NCBI GenBank assembly: GCA_016840125.1
Contig: JAEOSY010000645.1
Coordinates: 1-5,036, forward strand
Source: Candidatus Helarchaeota archaeon
Lineage (GTDB): Archaea > Asgardarchaeota > Lokiarchaeia > Helarchaeales > HEL-GB-A
Direction of reading: 5' to 3'
DNA length: 5,036 bases
Below, in pieces: positions 1 to 5,025 of this stretch (position 1 is the stretch's first letter; each line of letters opens with the position of its first letter). Position numbers and translations under genes: made by a program. The notes below the pieces were generated by a model. It was not told where the DNA came from and ran no database searches. It was given only the letters and a program-made list of their open reading frames with translations.

Positions 1-31
1 AAAACGGCTAGCTGACCAGGTATATTTCGTC

Positions 32-1651
32 ATGACCTACCATCAATTCCGAGTGAAGGATTTACGGCAGTTCTGTAAAGCGAAAGGGATTAAAATTCCT
101 CAGTGTCGTAGTCGGAAAGAGGAGATCGTGAAGCTTCTCTGGGAAAACGGCGCTGATTTTAAAGAGATTTACCAATTTACAAGCGAGTATTCTCCTAAAC
201 CTCCAGACAATGCGAAAGAAGTATTGCTGACGGAACGGATTCAACTCAAATATACATCAAATTTAGCGAAGCTCTTTCAACTCTCTCGGAAGTTATACAA
301 CAAAGCAAATCGGGTGGTCCATGCAGGATTTCATCAGTTTGTTTTATGGGATGTTCCCAAGGTACAGAAGGCAGGCAAGTGGCTCCCCTACAAAGTTGTG
401 GAAAAGGAACTCCAGAACTCGCCGGAGTATCGCGCGTTACCCGCCAAAACCAGTCAAGGTATTATCCATCAAGTGAATGCCGCGTGGGATGGGTTTTATA
501 AGGCACATAAGGCGTGGAAGAAAGACCCTGCTAAGTTCCGAGGGCGCCCGCGTCCGCCCGGGTGTAAGGATAACCTGCTCTTCTTTACGAACCAACAGGC
601 TAAAATCAAGATCGACAAGAGTTCAGGGGACGCCTATCTACATTTTCCGAAGGTGGTTAAGATCCCCCCCATCAAGGTCAAGCAGGAGCGGATTGATGGG
701 GATTTATACCATGTGCGGATCATTCCACGGCAAGGCTTTTGCATCGCTGAAATTATCTATAAGAAGTATACTTCAGTTACACCAATAAACGCGACCCGTG
801 TTGCTGCGATCGATTTAGGGCTGAGGAACCTCGTCTGCATCGTGAACAATGTCCCTGGATTACGTCCCATAGTCGTACGTGGGGGGGTGGTGAAAAGCAT
901 CAACCATTATTACAACAAACAGCGGTCCAATCTTCTAAAAGCGTATAGTGCTTCAGGAATAGAGGGGACTCCGAAGCGATTAGCCCGATTAACGCGTAAA
1001 CGAAATAATAAAATCGAAGATATTTTTCATAAACTCTCACAGGTAATTATAGACTACTGCCGTTCTCACGAAATTGGGGTGATTGTCATCGGTTACAACC
1101 CCCAATGGAAGCAATACTGTGACATGGGCAAGCGAAACAATCAAAATTTTGTGGGAGTCCCCTTTTACCGCCTGATCCAAAAGATCCAGTATAAGGCGGA
1201 ACTAGCAGGGATAGAAGTGCGATTGGTGGATGAAAGCCATACCTCCAAATGTTCGTTCTTGGATGACGAGACAATCGAACACCATGATACCTACATCGGC
1301 CAACGGGGGGTGTATCGTTCGAAAAAAGCAGGAGGCAATGGAAAAGTCTCCCATGGTCTCTTTAAGACGGCTGACGGACGGATTATCAATGCGGATGTTA
1401 ATGGGGCCTTTAATATTCTCCGCAATGCCTTCCCGAAATTCTCGAAGGACGGGATAGAGGGAGTAGAGTTAGTCCCAATTGCCGTGAAATTCTCGAAGAA
1501 GGATCAAGATTTCACGCAACTAAAGCAGCTTGCTAACTTGAATCCCCCGACACACGCATTACCGAAAGCCACTCAGGCAGACGGTAGACAGATGGGGGGC
1601 GTGTCCACTGGTGATAGTAACTCCAAAAGTATAAAATTTTATGCCAAATGA
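32..1651 (+). CDS. tnpB: TnpB-family RNA-guided nuclease (IS200/IS605 OrfB type) with N-terminal SAP-like domain
   Basis: Predicted 539-residue TnpB, the IS200/IS605-family endonuclease that is guided by an omega/reRNA in characterised members. Residues ~5-40 (FRVKDLRQFC ... KEEIVKLLWENG) fit the helix-extended-helix pattern of a SAP DNA-binding domain. The usual TnpB N-terminus begins only around residue 62 (LLTERIQLKY, then LYNKANR at ~89). RuvC-I is AAIDLGLRN with D261, and RuvC-III is NADVNGAFNIL with D455. The RuvC-II strand reads VIVIGYNPQWKQ with G354 where many TnpBs carry Glu; E401 in DESHTSK is the candidate substitute. The zinc ribbon is degenerate: C407 is followed by SFLD rather than a CxxC pair. 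GKRNNQNF (366-373) matches a TnpB branch I recall from cyanobacteria and archaea. No tnpA is present. No clear ribosome-binding site precedes ATG 32, and the frame stays open to base 2, so the true start may lie upstream. The frame is intact across several G/C runs of 6-7, so it is probably functional. Confidence 0.93.
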   Translation: MTYHQFRVKDLRQFCKAKGIKIPQCRSRKEEIVKLLWENGADFKEIYQFTSEYSPKPPDNAKEVLLTERIQLKYTSNLAKLFQLSRKLYNKANRVVHAGFHQFVLWDVPKVQKAGKWLPYKVVEKELQNSPEYRALPAKTSQGIIHQVNAAWDGFYKAHKAWKKDPAKFRGRPRPPGCKDNLLFFTNQQAKIKIDKSSGDAYLHFPKVVKIPPIKVKQERIDGDLYHVRIIPRQGFCIAEIIYKKYTSVTPINATRVAAIDLGLRNLVCIVNNVPGLRPIVVRGGVVKSINHYYNKQRSNLLKAYSASGIEGTPKRLARLTRKRNNKIEDIFHKLSQVIIDYCRSHEIGVIVIGYNPQWKQYCDMGKRNNQNFVGVPFYRLIQKIQYKAELAGIEVRLVDESHTSKCSFLDDETIEHHDTYIGQRGVYRSKKAGGNGKVSHGLFKTADGRIINADVNGAFNILRNAFPKFSKDGIEGVELVPIAVKFSKKDQDFTQLKQLANLNPPTHALPKATQADGRQMGGVSTGDSNSKSIKFYAK

Positions 1652-1670
1652 GCTAGTATTTACTGGTATC
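1431..1670 (+). ncRNA. Possible omega/reRNA scaffold overlapping the 3' end of tnpB
   Basis: Characterised tnpB genes encode their guide-scaffold RNA across the end of the ORF and the element's right end. Here that zone holds three successive inverted repeats. The first is tcccg 1431-1435 with cggga 1450-1454. The second is cgtgaaat 1483-1490 with atttcacg 1509-1516. The third is nested: acacgc 1552-1557 with gcgtgt 1599-1604, enclosing taccg 1560-1564 with cggta 1582-1586, enclosing gcc 1568-1570 with ggc 1576-1578. A ccccc/ggggg pairing (1544-1548 with 1594-1598) competes with the outer stem. The protein encoded here, after residue ~480, is low in recognisable domain content, as expected if the RNA constrains it. 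The element's right end and the guide start cannot be placed; 1670 is only a nominal limit. Confidence 0.35.
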
Positions 1671-1703
1671 ATGCCCCTGCCATAATTCTCCCAAACCTTA
1701 GGA

Positions 1704-1711
1704 TTAAATAA
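1704..1711 (+). promoter_or_regulatory. Possible archaeal box A (TATA) element for the PIG-L operon
   Basis: TTAAATAA sits in an AT-rich stretch between tnpB and the deacetylase gene. If used as box A, transcription would start about 25 bases downstream, near 1733. That leaves a leader containing the short remnant ORF (1760-1822) before the deacetylase start at 1829. AT-rich matches are common by chance, and the purine-rich BRE expected just upstream is not convincing. Confidence 0.25.
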
Positions 1712-1759
1712 CTAATTGTAGAATAATCATTTCATTGAGAATAATGGAGATAAAATTTC

Positions 1760-1822
1760 ATGCGGATATTATTTCTCTGCGCACATGCTGAGGATCCAAT
1801 AAAATTCAATGACTGGAGATAA
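1760..1822 (+). pseudogene. Remnant of a second PIG-L gene start (20 codons) or short leader ORF
   Basis: An ATG with its own GGAG ribosome-binding site (1746-1749, 10 bases upstream) opens a 20-codon frame that ends in TAA at 1820-1822. Its first 12 residues, MRILFLCAHAED, align with MRILFLNAHADD of the intact deacetylase that follows. After that the similarity stops (PIKFNDWR). The two ATGs are 69 bases apart, in the same frame. Most codon differences in the matching part are silent third-position changes (CGG/CGA, ATA/ATC, GCA/GCC, CAT/CAC, GCT/GCG), which suggests two long-diverged functional copies rather than a fresh duplication. My reading is that a tandem paralogue was deleted, leaving only its start. 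A translated regulatory leader peptide is the alternative. Confidence 0.45.
1815..1818 (+). promoter_or_regulatory. Ribosome-binding site of the PIG-L deacetylase
   Basis: GGAG lies 10 bases before ATG 1829. It decides between this start and the in-frame ATG at 1760: the TAA at 1820-1822 separates the two, so translation of the full enzyme must begin at 1829. The site overlaps the last two codons of the upstream remnant ORF, so ribosomes finishing that ORF would stop beside it, and translational coupling is possible. Confidence 0.5.
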
Positions 1823-1828
1823 TTTCTT

Positions 1829-2569
1829 ATGCGAATCTTATTTTTAAATGCCCACGCGGATGATTCTGAGTTCTGCTGTGGGAATACGGAAATAATGGCA
1901 GCCAAGAAGCACGAAGTGCATATCGCATGCATGACTGGCGATGAGTATGGAACTAGTCGCGATGATTTTAAAGGAAAACGTATATCCCAAATTCGTGAAA
2001 GAGAAATGGAATGTGCTGCTAAAAAAGTCGGAGCAAAATTATACTGGTTTGGTTTCATTGACGGATATCTTCCATTCAATCGCCGAAGCTTCAATGCATT
2101 AAAAGACTACATCGCGAAAATAAAACCTGACATGATCTTCGCTCCAGAACCGTTATTCACATTAGATTCTCACACTGATCATGTTGCTACGGGGAAATTG
2201 ATTTATCTTGTTTTAAAAAAGATGAAAAAGCCACCTCTACTCCTTTATTTCCACTCCTTCAAAAGCAATTATTACGTTCCTTGTTTGGAATGGGATAAAG
2301 CTTTAGAAACTCTTTCCTGTCATGTTTCCCAAGGGATGTCGCGTAGGGGAACTCACTTTGGATGGAAATTATACCGGTTAGTCTATGGTATCTTTACAGG
2401 GGGACATCGATATGGCGAAGGCTACCGTGTAGTTCGGTTTAAAACTGGTGAAAGTTATTTTTCCCCGCTAAAAAAATTGTTTTTTTATTTCATGAGGGTC
2501 GTGGATAGCATACTACTTCCCGGCAGGGATTATTATACACCTACACCAAAAGAATTAGGATTAATATAA
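1829..2569 (+). CDS. PIG-L/LmbE-family zinc-dependent N-deacetylase
   Basis: Predicted 246-residue member of the GlcNAc-PI de-N-acetylase (PIG-L/LmbE) family, whose members remove acetyl groups from N-acetyl-sugar conjugates such as GlcNAc-inositol lipids, mycothiol or bacillithiol precursors and glycans. The signature normally written AHPDDxE is here AHADDSE (residues 8-14): the proline is Ala10 but the ligands remain. By analogy with MshB, H9 and D12 with H118 (SHTDHVATG, 114-122) bind zinc and D11 acts as general base. Other family marks are IREREMECAAKKVG (55-68), APEPLFTLDSHTDH, K157 with HVSQ at 165-168, and the closing YGEGYRVVRF. The length is normal. There is no signal peptide, so it is probably cytosolic; a hydrophobic, basic stretch near 213-230 (LKKLFFYFMRVVDSILL) could rest on the membrane. 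The next gene starts 22 bases downstream, so the two are probably co-transcribed. The substrate cannot be told from sequence; no sugar transferase is in view. Confidence 0.93.
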   Translation: MRILFLNAHADDSEFCCGNTEIMAAKKHEVHIACMTGDEYGTSRDDFKGKRISQIREREMECAAKKVGAKLYWFGFIDGYLPFNRRSFNALKDYIAKIKPDMIFAPEPLFTLDSHTDHVATGKLIYLVLKKMKKPPLLLYFHSFKSNYYVPCLEWDKALETLSCHVSQGMSRRGTHFGWKLYRLVYGIFTGGHRYGEGYRVVRFKTGESYFSPLKKLFFYFMRVVDSILLPGRDYYTPTPKELGLI

Positions 2570-2591
2570 AACTAATGAAGGGAATAAAACC

Positions 2592-3584
2592 ATGGGGTTC
2601 AATTGGAAAATTTTCAAACTCATTATTTTTATAGCCGCTATCATCGCAGGGTGTGTCATTCAAATCCTAATGTATCTAATACCCCCTTTAAGTGGTGATC
2701 CTGGATTCTCTGATCAAACCACTTACATGGCGCTTTTCTATCTACCTATGCTGCTCATCCTACTTACGTTCCCTCGTCCTAAAACAATTGGGAAACAAAT
2801 TCTTGCCTTGAATATTTTGGTTTTGTGTTTAATTCTAGCATCGATGAATGTGGATTTTCAAGTCTTGCGAATTTTTGGTTTAGAAGGTTCAGGTCTTCCC
2901 CCTGGAGAAATTAGTAATTTAGTATGGGATAAAACGCACAATTTATATTGGATCGCTTGGGCTTTCCAAATGAGTATTGTTTTTCTTATAATTGGTCTGA
3001 TTTATCGGTTTAGAAAAAACGACACATGGACCGCATTTCGGATTGGTGCTGTTGGACCATTAATTTCTCTCGTTTCATTTGAAGATATTATCTACTATCC
3101 CATGCATGGCGAAATACCCGCAGCGGATCTGCAATGGACGTGGTTACCACAGCATGATATTTATTTTGGCCGATCGGTCTATACCCTTGAATTACTCTGG
3201 ATTGTTATTATTGGTATGATCATAATTTTTCTTTTTCTGATTATTCCTACATTGATTAAGAAGCCAAAAGCCGAACAAATTCCAGAATCCTTTTCTTCAT
3301 CAAGCGAGAAACGAAGGTTTCTCTGGTCCATCCCCTTAATTATTGGCGTTTCAATTGGATTTATTTTTCTTTACTTGAATACAAACATCATCAATAATCA
3401 AATTCCATGGTATCTTCTTCTACTCACGGTAGGGCTTCTCGGGATTTATATTTTATTCAGTAATAACTTTCCGAAAATAAAAAGCACTTTTAGACAACTA
3501 ATCGTTATATTTGGGTTTTACATTCTTTTCTGGATTGCTGCAACTGAGATGGATTGGCATGCTGTTGAAGCTGGTTTTCACTGA
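2592..3584 (+). CDS. Polytopic membrane protein of unknown function (5' part, ending at an in-frame TGA)
   Basis: 330 codons encoding a very hydrophobic integral membrane protein I do not recognise. Likely membrane segments lie near residues 9-30, 45-60, 69-85, 119-139, 151-169, 200-220, 243-263, 272-290 and 302-318, giving about nine. Notable polar marks are SFEDIIYYPMHGEIP (162-176), which places acidic and aromatic residues at a membrane edge, a basic loop at 222-242 that is presumably cytoplasmic, and EMDWHAVEAGFH (319-330) at the end. The start ATG has a weak purine-rich ribosome-binding site (gaaggga, 2577-2583) and follows the deacetylase stop by 22 bases, implying one operon. The frame does not end naturally: after TGA 3582-3584 it stays open to 3965 with matching composition and more membrane segments. 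I regard 2592-3965 as one gene of about 457 codons. A lipid or glycan role beside PIG-L is only a guess from position. Confidence 0.85.
   Translation: MGFNWKIFKLIIFIAAIIAGCVIQILMYLIPPLSGDPGFSDQTTYMALFYLPMLLILLTFPRPKTIGKQILALNILVLCLILASMNVDFQVLRIFGLEGSGLPPGEISNLVWDKTHNLYWIAWAFQMSIVFLIIGLIYRFRKNDTWTAFRIGAVGPLISLVSFEDIIYYPMHGEIPAADLQWTWLPQHDIYFGRSVYTLELLWIVIIGMIIIFLFLIIPTLIKKPKAEQIPESFSSSSEKRRFLWSIPLIIGVSIGFIFLYLNTNIINNQIPWYLLLLTVGLLGIYILFSNNFPKIKSTFRQLIVIFGFYILFWIAATEMDWHAVEAGFH
3582..3584 (+). other. In-frame TGA interrupting the membrane-protein gene
   Basis: The codon follows GFH (residues 328-330) and is followed in the same frame by VVPTDPRKPPGNFWVWCDYR and then the downstream segment. 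TGA also ends tnpB (1649-1651) and the downstream frame itself (3963-3965), so wholesale reassignment of TGA is unlikely. A single change from TGG (Trp) or CGA (Arg), either real or a sequencing error, explains it most simply. Trp would suit the tryptophan-rich stretch that follows. Selenocysteine is less likely: there is no CxxU-like redox motif, and the gene has no 3' untranslated space of its own. Confidence 0.75.
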
Positions 3585-3644
3585 GTTGTTCCAACTGATC
3601 CACGTAAACCTCCGGGTAACTTTTGGGTATGGTGCGATTATCGA

Positions 3645-3965
3645 ATGGCGATGTGGTTAATCTTTATACCTGTGATAATATTACTAGTATCGGTTATCTT
3701 TAAATTGTTAGGAAATTCCAAGCAAGCTACATTTAGGTTGAGTATCACCAACTTTTTGATCCTATTTTTGGGCATCGACTCAATTGTGATCTTCCTCATC
3801 GCTGGTGGTGCCTTTCCCGCAAATTGGACTTGGAGTAATCTGCAATACTCAATCTTTAATGGTATCTACTCAATTCCACTCCTTATTGGAATCGCCGCTG
3901 GGATAGTGATTCTTCTGATCTATCTCCATAAAAAAATGTCAAAAGAAATGATATCTGAATCTTGA
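3645..3965 (+). CDS. 3' continuation of the membrane protein (three membrane segments)
   Basis: From ATG 3645 this frame encodes 106 residues with three likely membrane helices: residues ~3-23 (MWLIFIPVIILLVSVIFKLL), ~33-57 (TNFLILFLGIDSIVIFLIAG) and ~71-93 (NGIYSIPLLIGIAAGIVILLIYL). It ends with a lysine-bearing, probably cytoplasmic tail, KKMSKEMISES. It is in the same frame as the membrane gene ending at 3584, and the 20 codons between the TGA and this ATG are open and look coding (PPGNFWVWCDYR). No ribosome-binding site precedes ATG 3645. I therefore read it as the severed end of the upstream gene and not as an independent small protein, although translation from this ATG is possible. The stop is directly adjacent to the stop of the convergent sirtuin gene, with no spare bases. 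Confidence 0.75.
   Translation: MAMWLIFIPVIILLVSVIFKLLGNSKQATFRLSITNFLILFLGIDSIVIFLIAGGAFPANWTWSNLQYSIFNGIYSIPLLIGIAAGIVILLIYLHKKMSKEMISES
3930..3936 (-). terminator. Possible oligo-T terminator of the sirtuin gene
   Basis: Seven consecutive A on the + strand read as TTTTTTT on the - strand, about 30 bases past the sirtuin stop. Archaeal transcription commonly ends at such T runs without a hairpin. It lies inside the coding end of the opposing membrane-protein gene, so it may simply encode KK. Confidence 0.25.
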
Positions 3966-4730
3966 CTACTGTGATGTTTTCTGACTTAGGAGTTCTTTTA
4001 CGCGCTCGACGATTCGGGTCATAGTGATACCCGCTTTCTCATGGATTCTAATATCGACTGAATTATCAAAGGGAGTCTCCCCTTTATTGATAAGAATGGT
4101 TTTAGCACCTGCCTCCATCGCAAGTTGAGGCATATACGCCGCTGGAGTGACTACGAGGGATGACCCAATCACTAAAAATACGTCACAATGTCGTGAGTGG
4201 TGCATGGCGTCTGTGATTTCCTTTTCCGGTAAGGAATCTCCGAAGTTAACAATTGACGAAATTATCCGTCCTCCACACGCAGGGCAGCGGGGGTGTCCTG
4301 GTAAGGATGGGGACGTCCGATATCCGGGACCAAGAACATTTTTATCCCATCCTGCTTCTTCATATGTCATTCGCTTATCGCATCTAAGGCAGCGCATGAG
4401 GGTCGTATTTCCGTGAAGTTCTGCAATTTTTTCAAGTCTAATTCCAGATTTTATATGCAAACTATCTACATTTTGTGAGATGAGATAGTCTAATAAGCCT
4501 AGTTCTTGGAATTCAACAATTGCCAGATGGGCGAGGTTGGGATCAACCAGATGCCATGGTTTTTTTGACTTCGGAGGTGGTAGCCCTTTGTCCCTGCGGG
4601 TCCAGATCCCATTCGGTCCCCTAAAATCTGGAAGCCCTGATTCCGTGCTAATCCCGGCTCCAGTGAAAACGACTAGTTTTTTAGAGTTGGCAATCCATTG
4701 AGCAGCTAATTCGATTTGATCTTCACTCAT
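3966..4730 (-). CDS. Sir2-family NAD-dependent protein deacylase, SIRT6/SIRT7 (class IV)-like
   Basis: Predicted 254-residue sirtuin, which removes acetyl or longer acyl groups from protein lysines using NAD+, releasing nicotinamide and O-acyl-ADP-ribose. The NAD site begins GAGISTESGLPDFRGPNGIW (24-43). QNVDSLH (86-92) has Ser90 where Gly is usual. The catalytic base is H106 in AELHGN. A zinc ribbon is formed by C114/C117 and C149/C152. VNFGDSLPE (161-169), GSSLVVTPAA (189-198) and the LINKGET (213-219) strand complete the Rossmann core. DFRGPNGIWT, LISQNVDSLHIKSG, KIAELHGN and DSLPE recall human SIRT6 and SIRT7 more than the CobB/SIRT5 or SIRT1 types. The protein is essentially a bare catalytic core without tails, probably soluble in the cytoplasm. 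In archaea, sirtuin substrates include the chromatin protein Alba. The start places the first helix at the normal distance from the NAD site. It has no operon partner in view and converges on the membrane-protein gene. Confidence 0.97.
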   Translation of the reverse strand: MSEDQIELAAQWIANSKKLVVFTGAGISTESGLPDFRGPNGIWTRRDKGLPPPKSKKPWHLVDPNLAHLAIVEFQELGLLDYLISQNVDSLHIKSGIRLEKIAELHGNTTLMRCLRCDKRMTYEEAGWDKNVLGPGYRTSPSLPGHPRCPACGGRIISSIVNFGDSLPEKEITDAMHHSRHCDVFLVIGSSLVVTPAAYMPQLAMEAGAKTILINKGETPFDNSVDIRIHEKAGITMTRIVERVKELLSQKTSQ

Positions 4731-4754
4731 TTCATTTAAAGTAATATACAGATA

Positions 4755-4762
4755 GCTATAAA
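4755..4762 (-). promoter_or_regulatory. Possible box A promoter element of the sirtuin gene
   Basis: On the - strand this reads TTTATAGC, close to the archaeal box A TTTATATA. It lies 25-32 bases before the ATG at 4730. With the usual ~25-base distance to the transcription start, the message would begin within a few bases of the start codon, that is, nearly leaderless. This agrees with the absence of any ribosome-binding site before the ATG. Confidence 0.35.
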
Positions 4763-4764
4763 CT

Positions 4765-4780
4765 GGACAAACTCGGACAA
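4765..4780 (-). promoter_or_regulatory. Two TTGTCC repeats one helical turn apart upstream of the sirtuin box A
   Basis: On the - strand TTGTCC occurs at 4780-4775 and again at 4770-4765, exactly 10 bases apart, immediately upstream of the candidate box A. A third copy lies farther up at 4825-4820. Same-face spacing at this position would suit a regulator-binding site, but six-base words repeat easily by chance. Confidence 0.2.
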
Positions 4781-4833
4781 TTGCTTGAACAAGCTGTCAA
4801 CCGTCGCCATATCTGAGACGGACAAAGATTTAT

Positions 4834-5025
4834 TCATTTTAATCGCACCTTCTCGCACAATTTCTGACATGCGAGGATGTGCGAGTTGATTTTCAATTGG
4901 GGGTAGGAGACCCCATCCTTTACGGTCGCGGGGATGGTAACCTCATGCCACCCCTGTTTCCCGCCGCGCTCGAAGTCTAGCCCGGTGGGGAGGTGGGGTG
5001 GACTGGACGTGCCCCCGGGGTGCAC
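4834..5025 (-). CDS. Uncertain ORF of 63 codons, open towards the window edge
   Basis: The - strand frame runs from the window edge (in-frame codons before 5025 are Ile, Tyr, Gly) to TGA at 4834-4836. GTG at 5023-5025 is the only start offered by the visible part, and a longer gene entering from the right is equally possible. The peptide is Pro/Gly-rich at first (HPGGTSSPPHLPTGLD) and becomes more ordinary (TVKDGVSYPQLKINSH). No domain is recognisable. The stretch is full of inverted repeats, so it may be a structured RNA or an element end that happens to stay open. Its base composition, very GC-rich at the right, is unlike all other genes here. Confidence 0.2.
   Translation of the reverse strand: MHPGGTSSPPHLPTGLDFERGGKQGWHEVTIPATVKDGVSYPQLKINSHILACQKLCEKVRLK

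Larger units (their letters stand above)
1743..1864 (+). repeat. Imperfect tandem repeat of leader plus first 12 codons of the deacetylase
   Basis: Unit 1 (about 1743-1795) and unit 2 (about 1812-1864) share the tggagataa ribosome-binding block, the ATG and the following 12 codons, at an offset of 69 bases. In the 17 bases before the two ATGs, 12 match by hand count. The 17 bases between the units (about 1796-1811) show no similarity to the deacetylase gene. Confidence 0.5.

Noticed and set aside
477..788. 103-codon + strand frame inside tnpB
   Set aside because: It lies wholly within the tnpB coding region in another frame, and its Arg/Ser-rich product has no domain signs. It is a shadow of tnpB.
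879..890. Frameshift at homopolymer runs in tnpB (G7 at 881-887, C7 at 664-670, G6 near 1305)
   Set aside because: The single frame is continuous across all of these runs, and the motifs on both sides are in register.
1230..1457. 75-codon + strand frame over the RuvC-III part of tnpB
   Set aside because: It overlaps conserved nuclease motifs in a different frame, and its product is unrecognisable.
1652..1759. Terminal repeats marking the IS right end, for example ctagta/tactgg at 1653-1666
   Set aside because: The pairing needs a G-T pair and a two-base loop, and no left end is in view for comparison, so the element boundary cannot be called.
1732..2094. 120-codon - strand frame opposite the PIG-L start
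   Set aside because: It is antisense to the strongly conserved zinc motif region and its product shows no family features.
3582..3965. Selenocysteine at the in-frame TGA
   Set aside because: The residue context (GFH, then VVPTDP) has no nearby Cys or known selenoprotein motif. The gene ends flush against the sirtuin, leaving no untranslated space of its own for an archaeal SECIS, and Trp or Arg mutation is simpler. It is kept only as a test to run.
4147..4416. 89-codon + strand frame opposite the sirtuin
   Set aside because: It is antisense to the sirtuin zinc ribbon and NAD site, with no ribosome-binding site or domain.
4941..5001. tRNA on the + strand suggested by a T-arm-like gctcgaagtc
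   Set aside because: No acceptor stem, D-arm or anticodon arm of the right spacing can be fitted. The bases pair better as one long hairpin.
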